A stretch of 30,164 bases of DNA from an uncultured Clostridia bacterium (GCA_944393295.1 CALXZR010000072.1:1-30164), one strand, 5' to 3'; counted from the first letter of the stretch, positions 14,910-23,784 are shown. Translations and numbers: made by a program. The notes: a model not told the origin generated them from the letters alone.

Positions 14910-16205
14910 ATGACTAAAAAAAGAAAAAATTTAAAATTAATTTGCATATTAACATTATTTATATTAATAAATATTTCTATGCCGAGTTTAGCAACTACGA
15001 AAGCAGATATTCTTATAGAAACAAATAAGGAATACTTGGAAAAAGGCGAAGAAATAGAACTAACTATTAATATTGAAGGAGAAGAGACAGCAGCATATAA
15101 TTTTGAACTGTACTTTGATAAGGATAAATTAGAATATGTTTCTAATTTAGAAAATACCAACATTAAAGAAAACAAATTAATTACTGTCTGGTATGATGAA
15201 GAAGGTGGAAATGCTGCAAAAACAAATGAGATAGAAAAATATATTTTTAGGGCAAAAGAAAATGGCATAGCAAATTTTACAATTGATGGTGAATTTTATA
15301 ATAAATCAGGACAGTTAATTGAAACTAATTCAGAAATCAAACAAATACAAATAGGTAAAAGTGAAGTAGAAAATTTGCAAGAGGAAAGTATTTTACAGAA
15401 AGAAATAAGCAAAGAACAAGGAGATAATTTAGAAAGTAATAATGCAAATTTAAAGGTTCTTAGAGTTGACCGTGAAGGATTAATTCCAAGTTTTGAAACA
15501 AATATATATAATTATTATCTTACTGTATCAAATGATGTTAATGATTTAGAAGTGGCTTGTACTGCTGAAAATCCTAATGCAGATATTAAAATAACAGGAA
15601 ACAATAACTTAAAAGAAGGTTTGAATAATATTGAAATAGAAGTAACTTCAGAAGATAAAACACAAACTAATAATTATAAAATTGAAGTTACAAAAACTGC
15701 TGATTTAGAACTTGCAAATGCAAATTTGCAAACTTTAGCTATTGAAAATGCAATGTTAAATCCAGCATTTGATAATAATATTACTCATTATACAACTGAA
15801 GTATCTAATTCGGTCAATGATTTAAGAATGCTAGCTATTCCTGAAAATAAAAGGGCAAGTGTAGAAATAATTGGTGGGACAGATATTAAAGAGGGAAAAA
15901 ATGAAGTGAGAATTATAGTATTAGCGCAAAATGCTTCTACGAAAAAAGAATTTTTAATAGATATTTATAAACGAAACCAAGTAGAAGAGGAAGAATATGT
16001 GGAAAAACAAAGTCATATTAGTGAAGAATTAGAAAAAGCTTATGAGATTGAAACTACCTCTAGCAATATAGAAAATGAAGAAAGTAGAGATTTACAACAG
16101 GAAGAAAAAAATAGTAATATTAGTTTATCAATAGTTATAGTAATAGGTATTATTTTACTGATTTTTATAGGAATAATAATTTATAAAAAATATATAAAAA
16201 AATAA
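14910..16205 (+). CDS. Membrane-anchored protein with cohesin-like and cadherin-like domains
   Basis: About 431 residues from the ATG at 14910, which has TGGAG 9 bases upstream; the frame extends to 14868 without a good site. Signal peptide to about residue 30, then a cohesin-like domain (about 33-150: ILIETNKEYLEKGEEIELTI, then YNFELYFDKDKLEYVS). Two cadherin-like beta-sandwich repeats follow (about 177-262 and 267-355), both starting NANL and ending in a NNYKIEV/KEFLIDI strand. A charged linker and one C-terminal helix with a KKYIKK tail anchor it in the membrane. There is no LPXTG, so it holds its partners at the membrane while the LPKTG protein holds them at the wall. Confidence 0.8.
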   Translation: MTKKRKNLKLICILTLFILINISMPSLATTKADILIETNKEYLEKGEEIELTINIEGEETAAYNFELYFDKDKLEYVSNLENTNIKENKLITVWYDEEGGNAAKTNEIEKYIFRAKENGIANFTIDGEFYNKSGQLIETNSEIKQIQIGKSEVENLQEESILQKEISKEQGDNLESNNANLKVLRVDREGLIPSFETNIYNYYLTVSNDVNDLEVACTAENPNADIKITGNNNLKEGLNNIEIEVTSEDKTQTNNYKIEVTKTADLELANANLQTLAIENAMLNPAFDNNITHYTTEVSNSVNDLRMLAIPENKRASVEIIGGTDIKEGKNEVRIIVLAQNASTKKEFLIDIYKRNQVEEEEYVEKQSHISEELEKAYEIETTSSNIENEESRDLQQEEKNSNISLSIVIVIGIILLIFIGIIIYKKYIKK

Positions 16206-16227
16206 TATAGGAGTTTTGCAAAAATAG

Positions 16228-16256
16228 TAGATAATTAAAATAGAAAATGATATAAT
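16228..16256 (+). promoter_or_regulatory. Promoter of the transglutaminase-like gene
   Basis: TAGATA (16228-16233), 17-base spacer, perfect TATAAT (16251-16256), then TAGGAGG before the ATG at 16293. Confidence 0.65.
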
Positions 16257-16292
16257 AGAAATGGTCAAAAAAATAAATTAGGAGGTTTTACT

Positions 16293-19004
16293 ATGAGCAA
16301 AAGCCAAAAAGTATGGAGTATTATTTTTACTTTTTTTGTTTTTTTATTCATTTTTATGCAGAGTTCAGTAAATGCAACAATAGAAGTTAGTCCATCTTTA
16401 GAAGGTTTAGAGTATGAGGAAGTGAATGTTGATATTATAAACAATAAAAAACCGGAAAACATAGATGAAAATTTACTTAATAAGGTGGAAACTTATGGTG
16501 CAGATGCTAATTCTGAAACATTAGAAGAATATATGGTAAAAAGTTTGCTTAGTGGACAGACATCAATATCTGTTGAAAAATACAATGTTTCTACATCAGA
16601 TATGTTAGCCTTTGTTCAATATATACTTATTGAACATCCAGAAACTTATGTAATAAATCAATGGAGAGTATATTATTCAAATGGAATAGCTTTATATGTA
16701 ATTCCAAATTACTTTGTTAATCAAGAAGATATAAAATTCTATTATGAAAAAGCAGAATTTATTGCACAGAATTTTGTAGATTCTGTACCAAAGGATGCTA
16801 CGGAATTAGAAAAAGCAATATATGTTCACGATTATATTTGTGCAAATACAGAGTATGATTTTGTAAATTACAATAATAATACAATGCAACCAATTGTGCA
16901 TTCAATGTATGGATTTTTTATAAATAATGTAACTGTTTGCGACGGATATTCAAATGCATTTAATTATTTAGCAGAAAAGCTAGGACTAGATTCAGAAATA
17001 GTTACAAGTACACCTATGAACCATGCTTGGAATTTAGTAAAAATAGGAAACAATTATTATCATGTAGATACAACATGGGATGATACACCAATAGCAGGAA
17101 AAGATATTTATGGTGTTTGGTATTATAAATACTTTTTATTAAGTGATAATGGAATGTATGCAAATTCACATAGTGGATGGGAAACAACAAGAAAAAATAC
17201 TGATACAACTTATGATAATTATTTCTTGAAAAAGTTGTCTAGACCAATTATTTCATATAATGACAAATGGTGCTATGTAGAAAAAAATAGTTCTGGACAA
17301 ATTGTTTTTAAATATATGACTAATTTAGGAAGCAATATACAAGAAGTACAATTTAGTAATCAAAAATCAACTGCTACAGATTTACCTGTTTTAATAACAG
17401 ATGGAGAAAATCTTTTCTACACAGATGGAAAAGATGTTTATAAAGTTTCTATGGGAACAGCAGGAGTTGTTACACAATCTAAAACACAAACTTTAACAAA
17501 TGAAATAGCAGGAATAAGATTATATAATGGTAGATTTCAAATTCAATATAGTAAAACATATGCTAAAAATGATGTAGATCTATCAGGACAAATTGCAATA
17601 AGAACTTCTTCTGGAACATCACAAGATTTTAATTTAAATTATATACAAAAAGGACAAACTTATAATTTGAGAGCTGTTAATACGAGTGGAAATGCTACTT
17701 GGAAGAGCTCAAATACTAATGTAGCAACTATAAGTAATGGCGTTTTAAAAGCAATAGGTGCAGGATGTGCTAATATTACATTAACTCAAGGAAATGTTAC
17801 AAGAACAATACCTGTATATGTAAGGGAGTTTGTAAATGTAACAATTAATTATAGAACAGATAGAGGTTCTGTATATATAAATGGAGATTATGCTACTGTT
17901 AGTACAATAACTTATCCAAAAGGTTCAGGAATGGACATTTCTGCAACAACTAATAATAATGTTAAATTTGTTAATTTCAATATTAATGGAGTAAATTATG
18001 CTAGCTCAAGCTTAAGAACTGATAATGTAGATGCAAATCTAACTATAACAGCTAATTTTGAAGGCGTTTATAGTAGAGAAGCAATTGAAAACTTAATTTT
18101 TGATTATAAATATTATGCAGATACTTATCCTGATCTAAAAGCAGCTTTTGGATATAATCAAGCAGCACTTAAAAATCACTTTGTAAATAGCGGAATAAGA
18201 GAAGGTAGAAGAGCATCTGTTGTATTTGATACAAAGTATTATTTAAATAATAACAATGATTTAAAAGCAGCTTTTGGAAATGATTTGCAAGCAGCATATA
18301 ATCATTTCTTAGATTGTGGATGGAAAGAGGAAAGACCATCTTCAGATTCTTATTATGGTGCATATTACAGACAAAATAATAAAGATTTGCAATATTTAGA
18401 TTCATATGAATTAATGGCTCACTACATAAATAATGGTATAAAAGAAGGTAGAAAAGGAACAAATGTAATAGATAAAACACCAATAGATATTACAGAATAT
18501 TTATTTAATAGTAAGTTTTATGCAGATACAAACCAAGACTTAAAAGCAGCATTTGGTTATAACGAAGCAGCACTTAAGTCACACTGGTTAAATTGTGGTA
18601 TTGCAGAAGGTAGACAAGCTTCAGTTATATTTAGTGCAAGAGATTATTTAAGCTATTATTCAGATTTAAGAGCAGCATTTGGAAATAATTATAAAGCAGC
18701 CTATGAACATTTTGTAAATAATGGAATTCATGAAGGTAGAAAAGGTTCTAATTTATATGATGTTAAATACTATTTAAGCCAAAATAAAGACTTAGTAAAT
18801 GTTTATGGAAGCAATTACTCAAAAGCTACACAGCATTTTGCTTTATGTGGATTAAATGAAGGAAGAGATGCAAGTCAGACTTTCAAAATATCAGTATATA
18901 AAGCAAAGAATAAAGATTTACAAAATGCATTTAAAAATGACAATCTAAGCTATTATACACACTATATCAATTTTGGAATTAAAGAAAAAAGAATAGCATA
19001 TTAG
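16293..19004 (+). CDS. Secreted transglutaminase-like protein with Ig-like domain and seven YY-DL-EGR repeats
   Basis: 903 residues. Signal peptide (about 1-28), then a transglutaminase-like cysteine protease domain with Cys216 (VCDGYS), His244 (NHAWNL) and Asp259 (HVDTTWDD) in the right order and spacing. A beta-rich region reading 'LSRPIISYNDKWCYVE' and 'LFYTDGKDVYKV' follows, then a Big_2-like domain (about 445-510), a beta-domain (about 510-598) and seven copies of a roughly 40-residue repeat to the end. It has no LPXTG, dockerin or membrane anchor; the repeats are the likely means of attachment. Function is inferred as cross-linking or cutting of wall peptides or surface proteins. TAGGAGG gives a strong start. 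Own promoter. Confidence 0.85.
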   Translation: MSKSQKVWSIIFTFFVFLFIFMQSSVNATIEVSPSLEGLEYEEVNVDIINNKKPENIDENLLNKVETYGADANSETLEEYMVKSLLSGQTSISVEKYNVSTSDMLAFVQYILIEHPETYVINQWRVYYSNGIALYVIPNYFVNQEDIKFYYEKAEFIAQNFVDSVPKDATELEKAIYVHDYICANTEYDFVNYNNNTMQPIVHSMYGFFINNVTVCDGYSNAFNYLAEKLGLDSEIVTSTPMNHAWNLVKIGNNYYHVDTTWDDTPIAGKDIYGVWYYKYFLLSDNGMYANSHSGWETTRKNTDTTYDNYFLKKLSRPIISYNDKWCYVEKNSSGQIVFKYMTNLGSNIQEVQFSNQKSTATDLPVLITDGENLFYTDGKDVYKVSMGTAGVVTQSKTQTLTNEIAGIRLYNGRFQIQYSKTYAKNDVDLSGQIAIRTSSGTSQDFNLNYIQKGQTYNLRAVNTSGNATWKSSNTNVATISNGVLKAIGAGCANITLTQGNVTRTIPVYVREFVNVTINYRTDRGSVYINGDYATVSTITYPKGSGMDISATTNNNVKFVNFNINGVNYASSSLRTDNVDANLTITANFEGVYSREAIENLIFDYKYYADTYPDLKAAFGYNQAALKNHFVNSGIREGRRASVVFDTKYYLNNNNDLKAAFGNDLQAAYNHFLDCGWKEERPSSDSYYGAYYRQNNKDLQYLDSYELMAHYINNGIKEGRKGTNVIDKTPIDITEYLFNSKFYADTNQDLKAAFGYNEAALKSHWLNCGIAEGRQASVIFSARDYLSYYSDLRAAFGNNYKAAYEHFVNNGIHEGRKGSNLYDVKYYLSQNKDLVNVYGSNYSKATQHFALCGLNEGRDASQTFKISVYKAKNKDLQNAFKNDNLSYYTHYINFGIKEKRIAY
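18099..19001 (+). repeat. Seven protein repeats of about 40 residues (YY-x5-DLKAAFG-x9-HF-x3-GI-x-EGR)
   Basis: Copies begin at about residues 603, 645, 687, 736, 778, 820 and 862. The core is a Tyr-Tyr pair, DLKAAFG, an Ala-rich helix ending in HF or HY, then GIxEGRxAS. Copies 1-3 resemble copies 4-6 in order (1 with 4 share YADT and KAAFGYN; 2 with 5 share AAFGN and KAAY/QAAY), so a block of three seems to have been duplicated. Copy 3 has an insertion before copy 4, and copy 7 is the most divergent. Confidence 0.9.
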
Positions 19005-19017
19005 TATTAAATAAAAG

Positions 19018-19055
19018 TACACCTATTAATTTTTAAAATTAGTAGGTGTATTTAT
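19018..19055 (+). terminator. Terminator after the transglutaminase-like gene
   Basis: Arms 19018-19033 and 19035-19050 pair over 16 bases with one G-U, followed by TTTATTATTT. The tight centre will open into a small loop. Confidence 0.75.
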
Positions 19056-19062
19056 TATTTAC

Positions 19063-19091
19063 TTGATATATTTTAAAAGTTTTGGTATAAT
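19063..19091 (+). promoter_or_regulatory. Promoter of the GT-C/lspA/tagA/rluD run
   Basis: TTGATA (19063-19068), 17-base spacer, perfect TATAAT (19086-19091), 32 bases before the ATG at 19124. Confidence 0.75.
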
Positions 19092-19123
19092 TTTCTTTAT
19101 AAGAAAATTAAGAGGTACGATAG

Positions 19124-20782
19124 ATGAAAAGTGAAAAAAAATCTAAAATAATTTTTACAATACTAGCTGTATTTTGTATAGCTATGTTTTGTTTTGCAAT
19201 AACCCCTAAGACTTTACAAAATGATACTTACTATACTGTAAAAATAGGGGAATATATTTTTGAAAATGGAATTTCAAACTTAACAGAAGATCTTTATTCT
19301 TGGCACGATTTACCATATACATATCCACATTGGTTATATGATCTAGGAACATATATTATTTTTAGAGCTTTTTCATGGGATGGTATATATATCCTTACTA
19401 TAATTTTATCTATAGCATTAGGATTATCAATATTCTATATAGCAAGTAAATTATCTAAAAACCAAGTAGTATCTTTTTTTGTAACACTAGGTGCTATGTA
19501 TATATTAAAGCCTTTTGTTGCAGCAAGAGCACAACTTTTTACTTTTATATTATTTGCTTGGACAGTATATTATATAGAAAAATTTTTAGAAACACATAAA
19601 ATACGATATGCTGTAGGTTTAGTAATAATACCACTTATAATAGCAAATGCACATTGTGCTGTATTTCCATTTTATTTTGTATTATATTTACCATATATAG
19701 GAGAATATTTAATAGCAGTACTTGTAGATTTAGATTTGGATAAAAGATTAGGTATTGTATTTTTTAATGTATTAAATATTTGTGTAGAAAAAGTAAAATT
19801 AAAGAAAAAAATACAAGCAAAAATAGAAAAATTACAATTAGATATAAAGAATAGAAAAGAAAAAAGAATAAAAAATAGAGAAAATCCTTATAAAATTAAA
19901 ATTCAAAAAAATCATTTTGTAATAGTGTTAATAGGAGTGGCTGTACTTGCTGCAGTAACAGGATTTATAAATCCTGCAGGACTTGGTGCATATACATATA
20001 CTTATAAAACAATGGAGGGTAATACAACAGGCTCTATAAATGAGCATTTACCACTTACATTAATAGATAATACAGAGTTTTCAATTGCTATTTTAATCTT
20101 TTTAGCTATTTTAATATTTACAGATACTAAGATTAAATTATCTGATTTGTTTATGCTTGCAGGATTGACATATTTATCTTTTAAAATGAGAAGGCAAGTA
20201 TCAATGTTTGCTATTTTCTGTAGCTTTATATTGGTAAAGATGATTGCAGGATTTCTAGCAAAATATGATAAGGATTTATGTAAGAAAATTATTAAAGTAG
20301 AAAGTACAGTTATTGGTGCTCTATTACTTATTGGAATAGTAACATATATTTCTTATGATTTGTATAAACCTACTATAAATGATGAATATATAGATGAAAG
20401 TACTTATCCAGTAGAAGCTACTGAATGGATAAAAAATAATTTGGATTTATCTACTTTGAAACTATATAATGAATACAATTATGGAAGCTATTTATTATAT
20501 GAAGGAATTCCTGTTTTTATTGATTCTAGATGTGATTTATATACACCAGAATTTAATGAAAATCTTGAAGAAAATATAGAAGGTAGAGATATTTTCTCAG
20601 ATGCTTTAAATATAGCAGGTTTATCAGTAAATTATGATGTTAAATTTGAAGAATATGGTGTAACGCATATTATAAGCTATGCAAACTCAAAATTATCTAT
20701 GGTTTTAAGAAATGATGAAAGATATAGACAGATTTATGATGATGGATCTTTTAGAATATTTTCAAGAATAGAAGATGAATAA
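19124..20782 (+). CDS. Polytopic membrane protein, probable GT-C-fold glycosyltransferase
   Basis: 552 residues with about ten membrane helices in two blocks (residues 8-220 and 265-420), a Lys/Glu-rich cytoplasmic helix between them (about 222-262) and a soluble C-terminal domain (about 425-552). The first outside loop has NDTYYTVKIGEYI with Asp34, then YPHWLYD and ARAQLFT, the layout seen in GT-C enzymes that use lipid-linked sugars. The C-terminal NYGSYLLYEGIPVFIDSRCDLY is shared by a family of uncharacterised bacterial membrane proteins. Catalysis is unproven. It precedes lspA by 32 bases and is likely in the same transcript. Confidence 0.55.
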   Translation: MKSEKKSKIIFTILAVFCIAMFCFAITPKTLQNDTYYTVKIGEYIFENGISNLTEDLYSWHDLPYTYPHWLYDLGTYIIFRAFSWDGIYILTIILSIALGLSIFYIASKLSKNQVVSFFVTLGAMYILKPFVAARAQLFTFILFAWTVYYIEKFLETHKIRYAVGLVIIPLIIANAHCAVFPFYFVLYLPYIGEYLIAVLVDLDLDKRLGIVFFNVLNICVEKVKLKKKIQAKIEKLQLDIKNRKEKRIKNRENPYKIKIQKNHFVIVLIGVAVLAAVTGFINPAGLGAYTYTYKTMEGNTTGSINEHLPLTLIDNTEFSIAILIFLAILIFTDTKIKLSDLFMLAGLTYLSFKMRRQVSMFAIFCSFILVKMIAGFLAKYDKDLCKKIIKVESTVIGALLLIGIVTYISYDLYKPTINDEYIDESTYPVEATEWIKNNLDLSTLKLYNEYNYGSYLLYEGIPVFIDSRCDLYTPEFNENLEENIEGRDIFSDALNIAGLSVNYDVKFEEYGVTHIISYANSKLSMVLRNDERYRQIYDDGSFRIFSRIEDE

Positions 20783-20814
20783 AATGTGAAAACATTTTTA
20801 GAGAGGATAAAATT

Positions 20815-21285
20815 TTGAAAAACAAAAAAATAAAATTAATGATATTTTTAATAATAATTTTCCTATTACTAGATCAATTAAGCAAGATTTTAGCTATAAA
20901 TTTTAACAATTTAAAATTGGAATTTATACAAATAGAAAATGTATATAATGACGGAATTGCTTTTGGAATGAATTCTGGAAATTTATCAAATGCAATATTA
21001 GTTTTTCTAGTAATATGTATAATTATAAATTTTGTTTATAATCAAAAAGAAAAATTAGATAATAAAACAGCTATTGCTTTATCAATGGTAATTTCAGGAG
21101 GCATAGGAAATTTAATTGATAGAATTTTTAGAGGTGGAGTATTTGATTTTATAAAAATTTGGAATTTTCCTGTTTTTAATTTAGCGGATTGTTTTATTGT
21201 TGTTGGTTGGATTTTATTAATTTGGAATTTAATTGTTTTTTTCATAAAAGATATGCAAGATATTAAAAGCAAAAATATAAAATAA
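20815..21285 (+). CDS. lspA: Prolipoprotein signal peptidase (signal peptidase II)
   Basis: 156 residues, four membrane helices. LspA removes the signal peptide of diacylglyceryl-modified prolipoproteins, such as those at 1864 and 2133. Catalytic Asp motifs are visible: GGIGNLIDRIFRGGVFDFI and NLADCFI, plus the upstream NDGIAFG. The start codon is TTG at 20815, with GAGAGG at 20801-20806. In many Firmicutes lspA is followed by rluD; here the tagA-like gene is placed between them. Confidence 0.95.
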   Translation: MKNKKIKLMIFLIIIFLLLDQLSKILAINFNNLKLEFIQIENVYNDGIAFGMNSGNLSNAILVFLVICIIINFVYNQKEKLDNKTAIALSMVISGGIGNLIDRIFRGGVFDFIKIWNFPVFNLADCFIVVGWILLIWNLIVFFIKDMQDIKSKNIK

Positions 21286-21299
21286 AAGGTGGGAGAACT

Positions 21300-22055
21300 T
21301 TGCAAGAAAAAATAAAAATATTAGGAGTAAATATTGATAATATTACGGAAGAAGAAGCTGCAATAAGAACAAAAGAACTTATAGAAAAAAGTAATAAGTC
21401 TTGCAAATTAATAGTAGCACCAAATGTAGAGTTTATTATGCAGGCACAAAAGGATAAAGAATTTTTTGATATATTACAGAAAGCAGAGCTTGCCACACCA
21501 GATAGTATTGGTGTAATTATAGGTGGTAAATTACAAAAAAAGCCATTTAAGCAAAGAATACCTGGACAAGCCTATTTTAGAAAAATTTTAGAAACTTCAG
21601 AAAAAGAAGGTTGGACTATTTATTTATTAGGTGGAAAGGGTGATATTCCACTAAAAACAAAACAAAATGTGGAAAAAATATATCCAAATTTAAAAATAGT
21701 AGGATATCATGAAGGATATTTTGAAGAAGACTCTGAAGAAGATGTAATAAAACAAATTAATGAACTAGAGCCAAATATTCTTTTTGTTGCTTTAGGAGCT
21801 CCAAGACAGGAGAAGTGGATTGCTAAAAATCAAAGTAAATTAAAAGTAGATGTTGCAGCAGGTCAAGGTGGAACTTTTGATTACGAAGCTGGCAATATAA
21901 AAAGAGCACCTAAGTGGATTCAAAAAATTGGTATGGAATGGTTTTGGAGATTAATTCTTCAACCATCAAGGATAAAAAGAATGAGTGTATTACCAGTTTA
22001 TTTATTGAAAATTATATTTACGAAAGATATAACAAAAAGTAAGTGGGAAAAATAA
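21300..22055 (+). CDS. WecG/TagA/CpsF family glycosyltransferase
   Basis: 251 residues, normal length. Family members transfer N-acetylmannosamine (TagA) or similar sugars onto undecaprenyl-PP-GlcNAc in wall teichoic acid or related glycan synthesis, at the inner face of the membrane. Seen: NVEFIMQAQKD, PDSIGVIIGG with the conserved Asp of the active site (most members have PDG), LLGGKG, ALGAPRQEKWI, and the C-terminal RAPKWIQKIGMEWFWRL. TTG start at 21300 with AGGTGGGAG just upstream. It begins 14 bases after lspA, and its end lies just before the rluD start. The exact sugar is not determined. Confidence 0.88.
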   Translation: MQEKIKILGVNIDNITEEEAAIRTKELIEKSNKSCKLIVAPNVEFIMQAQKDKEFFDILQKAELATPDSIGVIIGGKLQKKPFKQRIPGQAYFRKILETSEKEGWTIYLLGGKGDIPLKTKQNVEKIYPNLKIVGYHEGYFEEDSEEDVIKQINELEPNILFVALGAPRQEKWIAKNQSKLKVDVAAGQGGTFDYEAGNIKRAPKWIQKIGMEWFWRLILQPSRIKRMSVLPVYLLKIIFTKDITKSKWEK

Positions 22056-22078
22056 AGAAAGGTTATACAATTAATAAA

Positions 22079-22997
22079 ATGAAAGAATATAGTGTTCAAG
22101 ATGAATTTTTAAATTGTAGATTAGATAAAGCAATAGCTGAAAAAAATTCTAATTATTCAAGAGTTGCAATACAAAGAATGATAGAAGAAGGAAATATTTT
22201 AGTAAACAATAAAAAAGCAAAAGCATCTTACAAACTTCAAATAGGAGATATAATTTCAGTAGAAGAACCAGAAGTAAAAGAGGCTAAAATAGAAGCTGAA
22301 AATATACCATTAGAAATTGTCTATGAAGATAAAGATATATTAGTTGTAAATAAACAAAAAGGCTTAGTAGTACATCCTGGAAATGGAAATTTAAATGGTA
22401 CACTTGTTAATGCAATTATGGCTCATTGTAAGGAATCTTTATCTGGAATAGGTGGCGAGATAAGACCAGGTATTGTTCATAGAATAGATAAAGACACTTC
22501 TGGTTTATTAATAATTGCTAAAAATGATAAAGCACATATAAATGTTAGTGAGCAAATAAAGAACCACGAGGTGAAAAAAACTTATATAGCACTAGTAAGA
22601 GGAGTCATAAAGGAAAATGAGGCTACTATAGATATGCCAATTTCAAGAAGTACAAGAGACAGAACAAAAATGGCAGTAAATAAAAATGGAAAAAATGCTA
22701 TTACACATTTTAAAGTATTGGAAAGATTTGACCGGATATACTTTATTAATGCTAAATATAGAAACTGGTAGAACACATCAAATAAGAGTTCACATGGCAG
22801 AGATAGGCTATCCAATAGTTGGAGATTATGTATATTCAAATGGAAAAAATCCTTTTAATGTAGTAGGTCAAATGCTTCATAGTTATCGTTTAGAATTTAA
22901 ACATCCAATTACAGGCAAAGAAATAAAATTAGAAGCAAAATTACCAAAATATTTTGAAGATGTATTAGTAGAGTTAAGAAAAAATAAAGGTAAATAA
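22079..22997 (+). CDS. rluD: 23S rRNA pseudouridine synthase RluD/RluA family, read through a +1 frameshift
   Basis: S4 domain then RluA catalytic domain with HRIDKDTSGLL (catalytic Asp) and, after the shift, ETGRTHQIRVHM. In the zero frame the protein stops at 22769-22771 after LERFD followed by unrelated residues. If one base is skipped at the CGG codon 22733-22735, the frame continues as D-GYTLLMLNIETGRTH to 22997, giving about 305 residues, the usual RluD length. The junction falls where relatives have LERF followed directly by two residues and a FTL-like strand, so nothing seems lost. I use the ATG at 22079; a GTG at 22043 is in frame and overlaps tagA. Either a programmed frameshift, a recent mutation or a sequencing error. 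Confidence 0.85.
22730..22736 (+). other. Putative +1 frameshift site GAC-CGG-A in rluD
   Basis: Zero frame reads GAC CGG ATA. Skipping the first C of CGG gives GAC (C) GGA TAT ACT, which restores the conserved protein. The zero frame meets TAG at 22769. CGG is not found as an in-frame codon in any intact gene of this window. Confidence 0.6.
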
Positions 22998-23000
22998 AAA

Positions 23001-23022
23001 GGAGGATTCTGCTATTTAGCAG
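23001..23022 (+). promoter_or_regulatory. Distant Shine-Dalgarno with hairpin in the spacer (RsuA/RluB-type gene)
   Basis: GGAGG (23001-23005, within an A-rich run) lies 28 bases before the ATG at 23034. CTGCT (23009-23013) pairs with AGCAG (23018-23022) around an ATTT loop, so folding would bring the two closer. An in-frame TAG inside the hairpin rules out an earlier start in this frame. Confidence 0.45.
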
Positions 23023-23033
23023 TTATATCTTAA

Positions 23034-23756
23034 ATGGAAGAAATAAGATTGCAAAAATATATGGCTGATTGTGGTATTGCATCTAGAAGAAAGTGTGAAG
23101 AAATAATTTTAAAAGGAGAGGTTTTTGTAAATGGAAAACCTATAAAAGAATTAGGAACCAAAATAAATCCAAAAAAAGATGAAATAATTTTTAAGGGAAA
23201 AAAAATACAACCTCAAAATAAAAAAGTTTATATTTTATTAAATAAACCAATAGGATATGTTACAACAGTGTCAGACCAATTCAATAGAGATACTGTTTTA
23301 GATTTAGTTAAAGTAAATACAAGAATTGTTCCAGTAGGTAGGCTGGATATGTATACATCTGGTGCTTTAATTTTAACTAATGACGGAGACTTTGTAAATA
23401 AAGTAACACATCCAAGTAAGAAAATAGAAAAGACTTATACAGTTACTGTAATTGGAATTGTAACTAAAGAAGAAGTTCTAAAATTAGAACAAGGTGTTTT
23501 AATAGATGATAATTATGTAACAAAACCAGCAAAAGTTAAAATTTTGAAGATAGATATAGAAAATAATAAATCAAGATTAGAAATAAAAATTCATGAAGGA
23601 AAAAATAGACAAGTTCGTAAAATGTGTGAAGCAATTAATAAAAAAGTAATTGCTTTGCATAGAACGAAAATAGGAAACATTGGAGTAAAAGATTTAAAAA
23701 TAGGTACATGGAGATATTTAACTCAAAATGAAGTAAAAAATATATTAAACCAATAA
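23034..23756 (+). CDS. rluB: Pseudouridine synthase, RsuA/RluB family
   Basis: 240 residues. An N-terminal S4 RNA-binding domain (RLQKYMADCGIASRRKCEEII) is followed by the catalytic domain with VGRLDMYTSGALILTNDG. The catalytic Asp in GRLD is intact, though most relatives have GRLDxxTEGLLLLTNDG. HEGKNRQVRKM and ALHRTKIG complete the signature. RluB modifies U2605 of 23S rRNA and RsuA modifies U516 of 16S rRNA; Gram-positive members at this length are usually called RluB. It follows rluD by 36 bases. Confidence 0.88.
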   Translation: MEEIRLQKYMADCGIASRRKCEEIILKGEVFVNGKPIKELGTKINPKKDEIIFKGKKIQPQNKKVYILLNKPIGYVTTVSDQFNRDTVLDLVKVNTRIVPVGRLDMYTSGALILTNDGDFVNKVTHPSKKIEKTYTVTVIGIVTKEEVLKLEQGVLIDDNYVTKPAKVKILKIDIENNKSRLEIKIHEGKNRQVRKMCEAINKKVIALHRTKIGNIGVKDLKIGTWRYLTQNEVKNILNQ

Positions 23757-23784
23757 ATACTTTATAAAAAATTTTATTTTATAC

